A model generated the notes under the pieces. That model did not search any database. It was not told the origin of the DNA and was given only the letters and a program-made list of their open reading frames with translations. From positions 248,001 to 312,000 of the forward strand of contig NZ_KB895414.1 in assembly GCF_000374845.1 (NCBI RefSeq): DNA of 64,000 nt, in the 5' to 3' direction. Position numbers and translations under genes: made by a program. Of the stretch, positions 43,597 to 52,690 are shown one piece after another (position 1 is the first letter of the stretch; each line of letters opens with the position of its first letter). Origin of the DNA: Paenibacillus terrigena DSM 21567. GTDB taxonomy: Bacteria > Bacillota > Bacilli > Paenibacillales > Paenibacillaceae.

Positions 43597-44532
43597 TTAG
43601 AACAATCTAGAATCTGGATCTATCTTGCGTGCAAGCCAATTGAAGAAAATTACAGCGATAAGCCCCATAAAGGACTGGTAGAGAATGATGGCGGAGGACA
43701 TGCTGAAGTTGCCCATCTGCCGAAGCGCGCGATACGCGTACGTATCGATAACATCTGTCGTCGGAAACAATACTCCAACATCCCCGATAATCGCGTAAAT
43801 CATGCCGAAGTCTCCATAGAATATCCGACCGATGCCAAGCAGAGTCATAATAATGATGATTGGACGCAATAGCGGAAGCGTAATGTAGATGATTTGCTGA
43901 AAGCGGCTAGCTCCTTCCATTTTGGCACTTTCATAATACTCCGAAGAAATGCCCGTGATCGAGGCCAGAAAGATGATCGAATTGTAGCCAGCGACTTTCC
44001 ATACGTATACGAACGTCAAAATATAGGGCCATACACTCGGCGTCAGATACCAGTCCACCCCTTCCGATCCAAGGGCAGTTAATGCCTGATTCATCATGCC
44101 TTCTGTTGAGCTGAACATCGTCTGCACCATCATGCTGACGACCAGCCATGAAATGAAATACGGCAAGAATACAAAAGACTGTGCCGTCTTCTTGAACCAC
44201 TTGCCCGTGACTTCATTGAGCAGCACAGCGAGCACGACTGCAGTTCCTAGACCGAACACCAGAAACAGCCCGTTCAAGAACACCGTGTTCCATGTCACAC
44301 GCAGCCAATCTTTACTTCCAAAGAAAAACTCAAAATTTTTAAATCCTACCCATTCGCTGCCGAACAGCCCGTCAGAAAGCCGATAGTTCTGAAAGGCCAG
44401 CAGATGCCCGAGCATCGGCATATACGCGAATATGAGCAGGAACAGGATGCCTGGCAGTGCCAGCAAATACAAGTACCGGTTCTTCACGATCTCGTAGATG
44501 AAACCGCTTCGCACTCCTTTAATGCTCCTCAA
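43597..44532 (-). CDS. CUT1 ABC sugar permease, LplB type, second system
   Basis: A 311-residue permease with EAA loop YYESAKMEGASRFQQIIYIT. It starts with TTG at 44532, 7 bases after GGAGGG. It is the first gene of the second importer operon and lies 172 bases after the regulator gene. Partner of 42718-43584. Confidence 0.92.
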   Translation of the reverse strand: MRSIKGVRSGFIYEIVKNRYLYLLALPGILFLLIFAYMPMLGHLLAFQNYRLSDGLFGSEWVGFKNFEFFFGSKDWLRVTWNTVFLNGLFLVFGLGTAVVLAVLLNEVTGKWFKKTAQSFVFLPYFISWLVVSMMVQTMFSSTEGMMNQALTALGSEGVDWYLTPSVWPYILTFVYVWKVAGYNSIIFLASITGISSEYYESAKMEGASRFQQIIYITLPLLRPIIIIMTLLGIGRIFYGDFGMIYAIIGDVGVLFPTTDVIDTYAYRALRQMGNFSMSSAIILYQSFMGLIAVIFFNWLARKIDPDSRLF

Positions 44533-44704
44533 TGACTACCCTCCTTTATATCCATAAGATGATCGTCTGACGGAGTTATCGTAACAGCCGCCAAGCAGCC
44601 ATGGATAGTTCTCAATGTCCGAATGAGGTACTCATGCGGCTGCTGCGCGGGTTATCAATAGACTGATCAGGTTCTGTATCCGTTCGTGAACGCTGCCTAC
44701 ACCT
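44533..44704. other. Intergenic region between AraC regulator and second importer
   Basis: Probably contains the importer promoter and the regulator's binding site. It has several small inverted repeats (for example CATGAG-TAC-CTCAT on the minus strand), but no clear -35/-10 pair was recognised. Confidence 0.4.
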
Positions 44705-46897
44705 TTAGCCGCTCACCTCGTTGGCTTCCGGCTGCTGATATCGATACTGCGCCGGCGTCATGCCGGTTGCTTTTTTGAAAGCCGTAAAGAAATGACTCTT
44801 TGTCAAAAATCCTGCCTGCTGCGAAATTTCAGCAACACTCCTATCCGAATGTTGAAGCAATTCCTTCACCTTCTCAATCCGCATATTCAGAATGTAATTG
44901 GATAAAGACATACCATACTGATCAAGAAACAACTGGCGCACGTACTTGGCAGACAATGCAATATGATCGGCAATGTCATCCACAGACAGCCTTGGATCGT
45001 GAATGTGACACTGAATATATTCAATCACTTCCTCGACGTTTTTCCCTTTGCGATTCAAGCTTTTCTGGTCGCCTAGCTGGGAGATCATTCGAACAACTTC
45101 ATCTTTCATCCATATATGTATCTCTTCGAGCTTCGTGAATTTCTTCAACGTATTTTCAATGCCTTCAATACTGTGCAGGGTAGTCCGTTTGCTAAAAGCT
45201 TTGATGAAGGAGAAGAACAGCAATCTGAGTTGGAATTGGCATTCGGCGAATTTCATCGTCTGCAGCCGGGCAAACAATTGTTCCAGCAAGTTAAGGGATT
45301 GCTCCTGCTTGCCGCTGCGTATGGACTGAATGAGGAGATCTAGTATGGTGTCATCCGGTTGAATCTGTAAATCTGCGTATCGCTCGTATTCTTGCTCGGT
45401 GTATATTTTGTCATCGCCACTCACGAATTTGAACAGCGTCCATTCGCATAATTCATCGTAAATCGAACGCAAATCATCTCGAACATGTCTTGATGTACTG
45501 CATGCTACAATGATATTAAGATGAACGTATTGCTTGACCCGACGGCGCAGCTCTTGTAGTTCCTCCATCATGTCATCTGCCTGATCGACAACACCAATAA
45601 GGATCAACAAATGATCGCTTCCGAAATCCACGACCTCGATGGAACGATCCTTACAGCTGAGCATCTCTTCCGCAATGTTGCCAATGGCGTATTTCAACAG
45701 TCTCCGGGAGGCGAAATCGTATCGTTCCGAGATCTCGTAGTAAGCATCGATTTTGACAACGGCCAGCCTTATCCATGTATGGTCGAGTATCTTGGATTCA
45801 CGAGCCAGAGCCTCTCTTGCCTGGTCGCCCAGTCTGCCCTGCAATACCCATTGTCGCAAATATTCTGTCTTTATCAGTGTGTAGTGATCGCGTAATAACA
45901 TGACGCTTTGCTGAATTGCATCATAGTCGCTTTTGGCGCGGATACGCAGCTTGCCATGGATTTGATTCGCCAGTATCCGGAGCGGCTTAAAGAAGCTGTG
46001 CGAGTTCCAGAATGCGGCCAGCAGCAGCAGGATGAGCAGCAGAATCGAAGACAGCATAATCGCCTGTCGGAAAGCCGTTGCCTGCTTACGGAACTGCTCC
46101 ATACCAGACAGCGAATAGAGGGTCCAATCCTGGGAATCTAAATCGGCATAATTCACGTAAGCCTGTTCCCCGTCTACCTTCAACTGGAAGGAGCCTTGAC
46201 TGGCCGCTGTCCTCGAATTCATGACGTTCTTCATCACCGCTTCATTCATCTTCCCTAGAATGACCTGTCCCGACCGATCCATCAGTGTCACTTGATTATC
46301 TGTGCCGCCTCCTCCCGAGATGAGGTACTGCTGCATTGCCTGTTTATTTAATCGTACAACCAAATATCCATATTGTTCTTTCTTGACATAAGAAGGCGGA
46401 AGCAGCAAGGTCAGATACGATTTACTTCCTGCTTCATGGTACGCATACTGCAGTAAGGACGGATCCTGCTGCTTCACCCGTTCCAACATGGTCTTATCCG
46501 AAAACTCTTCAAACGGAAGAAGACCCACATCGAAATCGATCATTTTCTCCCTGCGCATATTAAATAAGTAAGCGCCTTCAAAAAAGGATTCCTTGGATAA
46601 GTATTTGGACAACGTTTGAAGCGCTGCTGCATCCAGCAATGGATCATCCTTCTCTGAATACATCCAGTTCTGAATCGTCTGATCCTCATACATATTCAAG
46701 CTGTACCATTTCAGCTTAGCCAGGATGAATTCCGTACGATCCAATGTTTCTTCAATTCGATCTCGGTTGATCGATCCAATCTGAGAGGAGGCATAACCTT
46801 CGAATCGCTGGATCAGAAAGAATGAAAATGGGATGATAATGAGGATGATAAAGATACCGCTCCACACAAAAATGCGCAAATACGTGGATTTGAACAT
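44705..46897 (-). CDS. Membrane-bound AraC-family transcriptional regulator with extracellular sensor
   Basis: A 730-residue one-component sensor-regulator. One helix (about 8-30) and a second (about 285-305) enclose an extracellular dCache-like sensor domain; a linker domain (about 330-550) follows, and the C-terminus (about 630-725) is an AraC HTH containing LSVDDIADHIALSAKYVRQL and VAEISQQAGFLTKSHFFTAF. Such proteins detect an external signal and activate adjacent importer genes. The ATG at 46897 follows GGGGGAG by 10 bases; a 48-residue longer frame has no membrane signal order and was rejected. It likely controls 41125-44532. Confidence 0.88.
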   Translation of the reverse strand: MFKSTYLRIFVWSGIFIILIIIPFSFFLIQRFEGYASSQIGSINRDRIEETLDRTEFILAKLKWYSLNMYEDQTIQNWMYSEKDDPLLDAAALQTLSKYLSKESFFEGAYLFNMRREKMIDFDVGLLPFEEFSDKTMLERVKQQDPSLLQYAYHEAGSKSYLTLLLPPSYVKKEQYGYLVVRLNKQAMQQYLISGGGGTDNQVTLMDRSGQVILGKMNEAVMKNVMNSRTAASQGSFQLKVDGEQAYVNYADLDSQDWTLYSLSGMEQFRKQATAFRQAIMLSSILLLILLLLAAFWNSHSFFKPLRILANQIHGKLRIRAKSDYDAIQQSVMLLRDHYTLIKTEYLRQWVLQGRLGDQAREALARESKILDHTWIRLAVVKIDAYYEISERYDFASRRLLKYAIGNIAEEMLSCKDRSIEVVDFGSDHLLILIGVVDQADDMMEELQELRRRVKQYVHLNIIVACSTSRHVRDDLRSIYDELCEWTLFKFVSGDDKIYTEQEYERYADLQIQPDDTILDLLIQSIRSGKQEQSLNLLEQLFARLQTMKFAECQFQLRLLFFSFIKAFSKRTTLHSIEGIENTLKKFTKLEEIHIWMKDEVVRMISQLGDQKSLNRKGKNVEEVIEYIQCHIHDPRLSVDDIADHIALSAKYVRQLFLDQYGMSLSNYILNMRIEKVKELLQHSDRSVAEISQQAGFLTKSHFFTAFKKATGMTPAQYRYQQPEANEVSG

Positions 46898-47013
46898 AAG
46901 CCGATCGCTCCCCCAACCTTTACAAGGATCATGGTACTGAGCAGTATTATAGCCCAGCCCCATTGTCTTGCCCAGTTCTCGTTCGCCTGTCAAGTTCTCA
47001 ATTGGTACCTGCA

Positions 47014-47062
47014 AAAAAATAAACGACCGCTCCCCGATCAAGTGTCGGGAAACGGCCGCTTT
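47014..47062 (-). terminator. Terminator of the quinone oxidoreductase gene
   Basis: A long stem pairs AAGCGGCCG with CGGTCGTTT around TCCCGA/TCGGGA, followed by seven T on the minus strand. Confidence 0.8.
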
Positions 47063-47091
47063 ATCGTACTATTTCACTTCCATCATTCATC

Positions 47092-48000
47092 CTATCTCAC
47101 CGTGATGACGACATTCCCCTTCTTGTGCCCTTTCTCAACATAGCGATGGGCCTCAGAAATCTGCTCAAATGGATAGATTCGATCGATGACTGATTGGAGT
47201 TTCCCTTCCTCCGTAAGCACTTTGAGGTAAATTAAATCTTCCTTAAGCACCTTCGCCATGCCCTGCCCAACCACGGTAATGAATGTGCCGTTCGGCTTTA
47301 ATGCCTTCTTACAGCTTGCTTTGGAGCTCTTCCCAACGGCATCGAAGATCACATCATAACGTTCTTCTCTCTGCGCAAAATCCTCTTTCGTATAATCGAT
47401 AACATGATCAGCTCCCAGAGACTTCACAAATTCATAATTTGCCGAGCTGCATACCGCCGTAACGTCGGTTCCAATAATCTTCGCAATCTGCACCGCGGAG
47501 GTCCCTACCGATCCCGATGCGCCATAGATCAGAACTTTTTGACCCGTCTTTACTTTTGCTTTTCTGAAAAAATGCAATGCAGTAGTGCCCCCGAAAGGAA
47601 TGGCTGCCGCTTCTTCGTAGGTCACATTCGTCGGTTTTAAGGCGATGCTGCTCTCCTCAGGCATACAAATATATTCCGCATGCGCACCAAATCGCATCCC
47701 ATTTAAAGCATACACCTGATCGCCTTTCTTGAATCGTTTAACATGTTTCCCGACCGCTTCAACCTCCCCAGCAAACTCTACCCCTAGAATCAAATTTCTC
47801 GCTTTCTTAGCCCCTAAGATTAATCGCATCAGAAGCCGTAGGAACGGGTTTGTGAAGCCTCGTACCCGGCAGTCCCCTGACGTTACAGTTGTTGCATGAA
47901 CTTTCACCAATACTTCATTGTCTTTCGGCGTTGGTTTCTCGACCTCTCTGAGCTCCAGAACATCTGGTGATCCGTATTTGGTACATACTATCGCTTTCAT
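47092..48000 (-). CDS. NAD(P)-dependent medium-chain oxidoreductase (quinone oxidoreductase-like), copy 1
   Basis: A 302-residue MDR-fold enzyme. It has a GroES-like N-domain, the conserved RFKKGDQVYALNGMRFGA and an AIPFGGTTALHFFRK segment, then the dinucleotide motif [15 protein letters not shown] (about 156-170). No zinc-binding pattern is evident, so it is the quinone oxidoreductase/RTN4IP1-like group. The ATG at 48000 follows GGAGG by 6 bases; the longer frame was rejected. A paralogue lies at 63324. Confidence 0.9.
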   Translation of the reverse strand: MKAIVCTKYGSPDVLELREVEKPTPKDNEVLVKVHATTVTSGDCRVRGFTNPFLRLLMRLILGAKKARNLILGVEFAGEVEAVGKHVKRFKKGDQVYALNGMRFGAHAEYICMPEESSIALKPTNVTYEEAAAIPFGGTTALHFFRKAKVKTGQKVLIYGASGSVGTSAVQIAKIIGTDVTAVCSSANYEFVKSLGADHVIDYTKEDFAQREERYDVIFDAVGKSSKASCKKALKPNGTFITVVGQGMAKVLKEDLIYLKVLTEEGKLQSVIDRIYPFEQISEAHRYVEKGHKKGNVVITVR

Positions 48001-48076
48001 GGATTTCCTCCATACCTCAATTTGCAATAAGTATACCGAGCACAAGGTATTATCATATAGCTACTAAAGTATGGTT

Positions 48077-50755
48077 TTACAACAAACCCAACTTGCGCGC
48101 ACGTGCTACCGCTTCGGTACGTCGCTTGACCTGCAATTTGTCAAAAATAATCCGGTTATGCCCCTTGACCGTCGTAAGTGCGATGAATAGCCGCTCGCTG
48201 ATCTCGCGATTCGATAGCCCTTGAGCGATATGGCGCAATACTTCGAGTTCCCTTGCACTCAGCGGCTCGATGAGCTGTTGGGGCGGTATCGTTCGATGCT
48301 GCAACTTCACGATCTCAATCTGAGACTCCTCTGGCTCAAATGCAGCCAGCAGCTTACTGACATAGTCCAGCATCATCCCTCGCTCAGCCACTTCGCACAA
48401 CAACGGATACATCGGCATGCCTTCGTCGACAAAGGCACGAATGAATCCACCGGGCTCGGCCATCGTCAGCGCGTCTACAAGTTGCTGCACAGCTGTTACT
48501 TTATCGCCAAGTGCATGCAGAGTAATGGCCCGCAAAATCATGACCTTGAGCCGTTCATCTGCAAGGCCTTTGGCTACCGCCTGCTCGTGCAATAGCTCTA
48601 GTATGCCCAGTGCTGCGCGGGGATCTCCTTGTGCTAGGGATACCCTAGCCTGACAGATGTGAAGCTCGAGCTGCTGCGCTTGATGAGCGGCTGCGGCCAA
48701 GTTGCCTTGTTGAAGCTGCGCGCGCACGTAGAGGTCAGCGATTTGAGGCAGCATATTCTCGAAATGTTGTTGGCGGGTGATATGTTCCGCCTTCGCTAAC
48801 ATAGCAGCTGCGCTGCCCACCTCTCCCTGTGCTAGCTTCACGCTTGCCAGAAACACTTCACCAGCGATGGCTCTGTCTGTCTGTTCGAACTGCTTCGCCA
48901 GTTGAACACTCAGCCTACCATGCTGCATCGCGGCTTGGAGGTCATTCCATGCATAACAAATCCGGGCAAAGCCAAGATGTGCTTCGCAAGCTACCGGCAT
49001 TGGCGGATCACCAGCCAGCTTCAGCACACGTTGGTACGTCTCAGCCGCTGCAGCGAGTTGGTTCTCAGCCTCCTGAATCATCCCAAGTCCAAGTGTCGAC
49101 ATCATCGTGATCATGACATGCCCAATCATTTGGCTATTCGCTAACGCTTCGGCATAGGCGTTGCTCGCTGCACTACGGTCCCCCTGAAGCTGATAGGCAT
49201 AACCCAGCGCCCAGGTCGTCGCTGTACGGACAGGCAGGTTAGTCGGGTGCAGATATTTAAGAGCTCGAAGCGACTCCGCCATAATCATGTCGGCCTCGTG
49301 CTTGCTGACAGCTAACGTGGCACGGATTGAGGCGATATGCCCGATCAGATCTAGGGTCTTCTCATCCTGTACAATCCCTTGCAGTGCTTGCTCCGCAGCT
49401 TGCAGCTTCTGTTCAACGCCTAATGTCTGACCCACTAAGAGTAAGGAAGCAGCATACATGACCCATAGGGATGGGATGGCATCCAATGTCGCACGCGGCA
49501 AACCGCTAAGCCAATGCAAGACAGGCGCCACCGCCCCACGGAAGATCAGAGGCATGCCTCCTCCCTCTAACAGATGAGCGGCAAGCCGCGTATCTCCAGC
49601 TGCCGTTGCATGGTGAAATGCTTCAATCGCAAACCCCTGATCTTCATACCACCTGCTAGCACGTCTATGATATACTGCCACGCCTCGATCAGGATCCCCT
49701 TCTTCCGAGGCACTGCTCTGCGCCACCAACCGTCTCCGCAACAAATCTGCAAAGAGATGATGGTAACGATACCACTTCCGTTCGTTGTCCAGCGGCACAA
49801 TAAATAGATTGGCGCGCTCGAGATATGCTAAGGTTTCTTGTCCTGATTCTGCGATGATCTGTTGTTCCTGAACACCTCTATCCAGCACGGCATCACACAA
49901 GGTCCCGCACATTCGGTCAAGAATCGAAGTATGCAGCAAGAAATGCTGAATCCTTTCGGGCTGCTTCTGCAGCACTTCTTCAATCAAGTAGTCGAGTACG
50001 AAAGGATGGCCGCCGCTGAAGGAATGGATGATGCTGTCGGGATTTCCCTGCCCTTGCATGCACAATGCAGCTAATTGCAAGCCGGCAGCCCAGCCTTCTG
50101 TCCGGGAGAGGAGGAGGGCAACATGGTCCGATGAAAGGTGTAACTCCATCACCTGGCTTAGGAATTCAGCGGCTTCGGAGGACGTGAAACGCAAATCAGA
50201 CGCACGTACTTCTATTAACTGGTTCCTGACACGCAGCCGTGACAAAGGTAAATGGGGATCCTCACGCGTGGTCAGGACCAAATGCAACTGTGGTGGCGTA
50301 TGTTCCAGTAAGAAGGCGACCGAATCTTTAACTTGATCTGATGTGATTACGTGATAATCATCAAGAACGAGAACGAAAGAATCCGATATTACCATCATTT
50401 CATTGATCAAAGCCGTTATCATCGCTTCAGGTGGCGGCAGCTGAGGCGATTGCAGCCATCCTACTACGCCTTCTCCTATATTCGGCGCTACCTCTCGCAA
50501 GGCAACAATAAGATAATTCAGAAACCGCGCAAGGTCATTATCCCCCTCATCAAGCGAGAGCCATGCCGTTGGTTGTGGATATGCAGCCAGCCATTCGCTG
50601 ACTAGCGTTGTTTTACCATAGCCGGCGGCAGCAGAGATCAGCGTCAGCTTGCGCTTAGCGCCTTCGTTCAATCGCTCAATCAGCCTTGGCCGAGTGACAA
50701 GGCTAGTGCGGAGCGGAGGGATATAGAGTTTGGTTGAAATGATAGGTATCGACAT
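48077..50755 (-). CDS. MalT-like LuxR-family ATP-dependent regulator (LAL/STAND)
   Basis: An 892-residue regulator with an N-terminal P-loop NTPase (Walker A SAAAGYGKTT, about 41-50; Walker B VLVLDDYH near 125), TPR-like helical repeats (about 380-800) and a C-terminal LuxR HTH (about 825-890, HIAQGLSNREISERLFIALT). These large activators respond to small ligands and control nearby metabolic genes. The ATG at 50755 follows GGAGG. The following gene on the same strand is the quinone oxidoreductase, 76 bases downstream. Confidence 0.9.
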   Translation of the reverse strand: MSIPIISTKLYIPPLRTSLVTRPRLIERLNEGAKRKLTLISAAAGYGKTTLVSEWLAAYPQPTAWLSLDEGDNDLARFLNYLIVALREVAPNIGEGVVGWLQSPQLPPPEAMITALINEMMVISDSFVLVLDDYHVITSDQVKDSVAFLLEHTPPQLHLVLTTREDPHLPLSRLRVRNQLIEVRASDLRFTSSEAAEFLSQVMELHLSSDHVALLLSRTEGWAAGLQLAALCMQGQGNPDSIIHSFSGGHPFVLDYLIEEVLQKQPERIQHFLLHTSILDRMCGTLCDAVLDRGVQEQQIIAESGQETLAYLERANLFIVPLDNERKWYRYHHLFADLLRRRLVAQSSASEEGDPDRGVAVYHRRASRWYEDQGFAIEAFHHATAAGDTRLAAHLLEGGGMPLIFRGAVAPVLHWLSGLPRATLDAIPSLWVMYAASLLLVGQTLGVEQKLQAAEQALQGIVQDEKTLDLIGHIASIRATLAVSKHEADMIMAESLRALKYLHPTNLPVRTATTWALGYAYQLQGDRSAASNAYAEALANSQMIGHVMITMMSTLGLGMIQEAENQLAAAAETYQRVLKLAGDPPMPVACEAHLGFARICYAWNDLQAAMQHGRLSVQLAKQFEQTDRAIAGEVFLASVKLAQGEVGSAAAMLAKAEHITRQQHFENMLPQIADLYVRAQLQQGNLAAAAHQAQQLELHICQARVSLAQGDPRAALGILELLHEQAVAKGLADERLKVMILRAITLHALGDKVTAVQQLVDALTMAEPGGFIRAFVDEGMPMYPLLCEVAERGMMLDYVSKLLAAFEPEESQIEIVKLQHRTIPPQQLIEPLSARELEVLRHIAQGLSNREISERLFIALTTVKGHNRIIFDKLQVKRRTEAVARARKLGLL

Positions 50756-50862
50756 CAGAGCCTCCGTTCTACGCCCTCTAATCCAGCGGTGTGATCTATT
50801 TTATGATTATGTTCGACGGTATCACGGTATTTCCTTTTCGAATGGGATGAAGCATCGTATAG

Positions 50863-50885
50863 AAAAAAACCACCCAAAGGTGGCT
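50863..50885 (-). terminator. Terminator of the VOC gene at 50910
   Basis: AACCACC/GGTGGCT arms with a T run on the minus strand. Confidence 0.8.
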
Positions 50886-50909
50886 TTCGTCGTCATTAGC
50901 GCATGGAAT

Positions 50910-51335
50910 CTATTCCTCGAACTCCCATGCCGGATTCCAAACAATTTCCCATAGGTGACCATCTGGATCTTGGAAATGGCCTGAGTATCCTCCCCAGAAG
51001 GCAACATGTGCAGGGTCCGTGATGACCGCACCTGCCCGCCCGGCAAGTTCCATGATTCGATCCACTTCTTCTTTACTGCCAACATTATGACCGATTGTCA
51101 ATTCGGTCGAGCTAGGCGTTGATAAGGGAACCTTCGTCTCGTGCGCGAGATCTCTGCGATCCCAGATCGCAAGCTTCAACCCCGCCTGCAAGTCGAAAAA
51201 TGCGACCGCTCCATGTTCGAACTCTCTCCCGATAATCCCTTCTGTCGGGAACCCTAATCCGTCCCGGTAGAAAGTCAATGATCTTTCCAAATCATCTACG
51301 CCTAAGGTGAGTACGGTAATGCGTGGTTTCATCAT
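50910..51335 (-). CDS. VOC family protein (glyoxalase-like)
   Basis: A 141-residue VOC superfamily protein with TLGVDDLERSLTFYRDGLGF near the start and FQDPDGHLWEIVWNP at the end. Two beta-alpha-beta-beta-beta units are expected. The ATG follows GGAGG. It stands alone; a terminator follows. Likely a small metalloenzyme or a bleomycin-resistance-like binding protein. Confidence 0.88.
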   Translation of the reverse strand: MMKPRITVLTLGVDDLERSLTFYRDGLGFPTEGIIGREFEHGAVAFFDLQAGLKLAIWDRRDLAHETKVPLSTPSSTELTIGHNVGSKEEVDRIMELAGRAGAVITDPAHVAFWGGYSGHFQDPDGHLWEIVWNPAWEFEE

Positions 51336-51480
51336 TTGTTGTTACCTCCATGAACTATGATTATGGTGAATCACTGCACATCGCTGTTCCTCCGTGTTGG
51401 AATATGTATCCAGCATAACGTAATTGACAACGGGTTAACAATTGGAGGAGGGTGTGAGGTAGACAGCAGCCGTTAACTGG

Positions 51481-51836
51481 CTCGTCACGTACGAAATCGA
51501 CGTAAATAAGTGCTATAAAGCAGTTATTTTGCTCTCCACGTACGAAAGCAGCGCAATTAACTGCTAAAAAGCATTTATTTCGCTCTACTCGCTCGAAATT
51601 TGCTCAAATAACTACCAAAAAGCAGTTATTCCGCTCTACTCGCTCGAAATCTGCTCAAATAACTACCAAAAAGCATTTATTTCGCTCTACTTGCTCGAAA
51701 TCTGCTCAAATAACTGCCAAAAAGCATTTATTTCTCTCAACTCACTCAAAATCAGCGCAATTAACTACCAAAAGCAGTTATTTCGCCCAACTCACTCAAA
51801 ATCTGCTCGATTAACTTCCAAAATGCAGTTATATAC
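51481..51836. repeat. Seven tandem 51-bp imperfect repeats
   Basis: Units begin at 51481, 51532, 51583, 51634, 51685, 51736 (50 bp) and 51786. The common form starts CTCTACTCGCTCGAAATCTG and ends AAAAAGCAGTTATTTCG. Each unit has an AACTGC/GCAGTT inverted repeat around its middle AAAAA. Units 3-5 are almost identical, the outer ones more diverged, so the array grew by local duplication. No unit contains a start with a ribosome site and some frames are stopped, so it is most likely non-coding. Confidence 0.9.
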
Positions 51837-51837
51837 T

Positions 51838-51868
51838 CAAAAAAAACAGCCTTGGCGGCTGCTTTTTA
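51838..51868. terminator. Bidirectional terminator after the DrrB-type permease gene
   Basis: ACAGCC/GGCTG arms (51847-51851, 51857-51861) flanked by an A run and a T run, so it can work in both directions. Confidence 0.85.
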
Positions 51869-51874
51869 TTGCAT

Positions 51875-52690
51875 TTATGTCCGGCGCATATAGGCACGTA
51901 CCGTGATAGGCGCGAAGATCGCTACAATGACAGCAGCTCCGATGAGAGATATCACGAGATCCCAACCCACGGTACCCGCGTTAGTAAGGTCCCGGACTGC
52001 CGAGACAAGATGCGAAATCGGATTGATATTCACAAACCACTGGAGCCAGCCAGGCATGGTATTAACCGGAACAAACGCATTGGATAGAAACGTAAGCGGG
52101 AACAGCACAATCATCGATATCCCTTGCACGCTGGAGGCTGTACGGGCAATAACGCCGAAGAACGCGAAAATCCAGCTAATCGCCCAGGAGCAGAAAATCA
52201 CAAGCAGCGCGGCGATGGCGACGTTGCCAAGCCCTCCAGCTGGATGATAACCCATAAGATATCCCATTGTAAAGGTGAGTACTGTCGCAATCGTATAGCG
52301 GATTGTATCTGCCAAGAGGGCTCCAGCTAGCGGTGCAATCCGTGCAATAGGCAGTGACTTAAATCGATCGAACACGCCTTTATCCATGTCCTCACGCAGC
52401 TGTACACCTGTAACGATAGAGGTCGTAATCACGGTCTGAACGAGAATGCCGGGAATGATGACTGGCAAATAGCTCACGACGTCACCGGAGATGGCTCCGC
52501 CAAAGATATAGGTAAACATCAGCGTAAAGATAATAGGTTGCAGCGTAACATCGAACAATTGCTCCGGCGTGCGCTTCAGCTTAAGCAGACCTCGATAGGC
52601 CATCGTTAACGAGTGGCGTACAGACTGACCAAAGCTCGTGTAGTTTTTAAGTTGCCGATTTACACCTGGCTTAATTGACGAGCTACTCAT
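51875..52690 (-). CDS. ABC-2 permease, daunorubicin-resistance (DrrB) type
   Basis: A 271-residue six-helix ABC-2 permease of the DrrB family, containing QLREDMDKGVFDRFKSLPI and the MIVLFPLTFLSNAFVPVNTM stretch. It pairs with the ATPase at 52687-53709, overlapping it by 4 bases. The pair exports a hydrophobic drug or antibiotic. The ATG follows GAGGTGG. Confidence 0.92.
   Translation of the reverse strand: MSSSSIKPGVNRQLKNYTSFGQSVRHSLTMAYRGLLKLKRTPEQLFDVTLQPIIFTLMFTYIFGGAISGDVVSYLPVIIPGILVQTVITTSIVTGVQLREDMDKGVFDRFKSLPIARIAPLAGALLADTIRYTIATVLTFTMGYLMGYHPAGGLGNVAIAALLVIFCSWAISWIFAFFGVIARTASSVQGISMIVLFPLTFLSNAFVPVNTMPGWLQWFVNINPISHLVSAVRDLTNAGTVGWDLVISLIGAAVIVAIFAPITVRAYMRRT

Noticed and set aside
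51481-51836. CRISPR array
   Set aside because: The repeats are directly tandem with no unique spacers, and no cas genes are near.
51481-51836. Repeat-coding gene with 17-residue units
   Set aside because: 51 is a multiple of three and two plus-strand frames are open within the main unit, but unit 2 and unit 6 break the frame and no start with a ribosome site exists.
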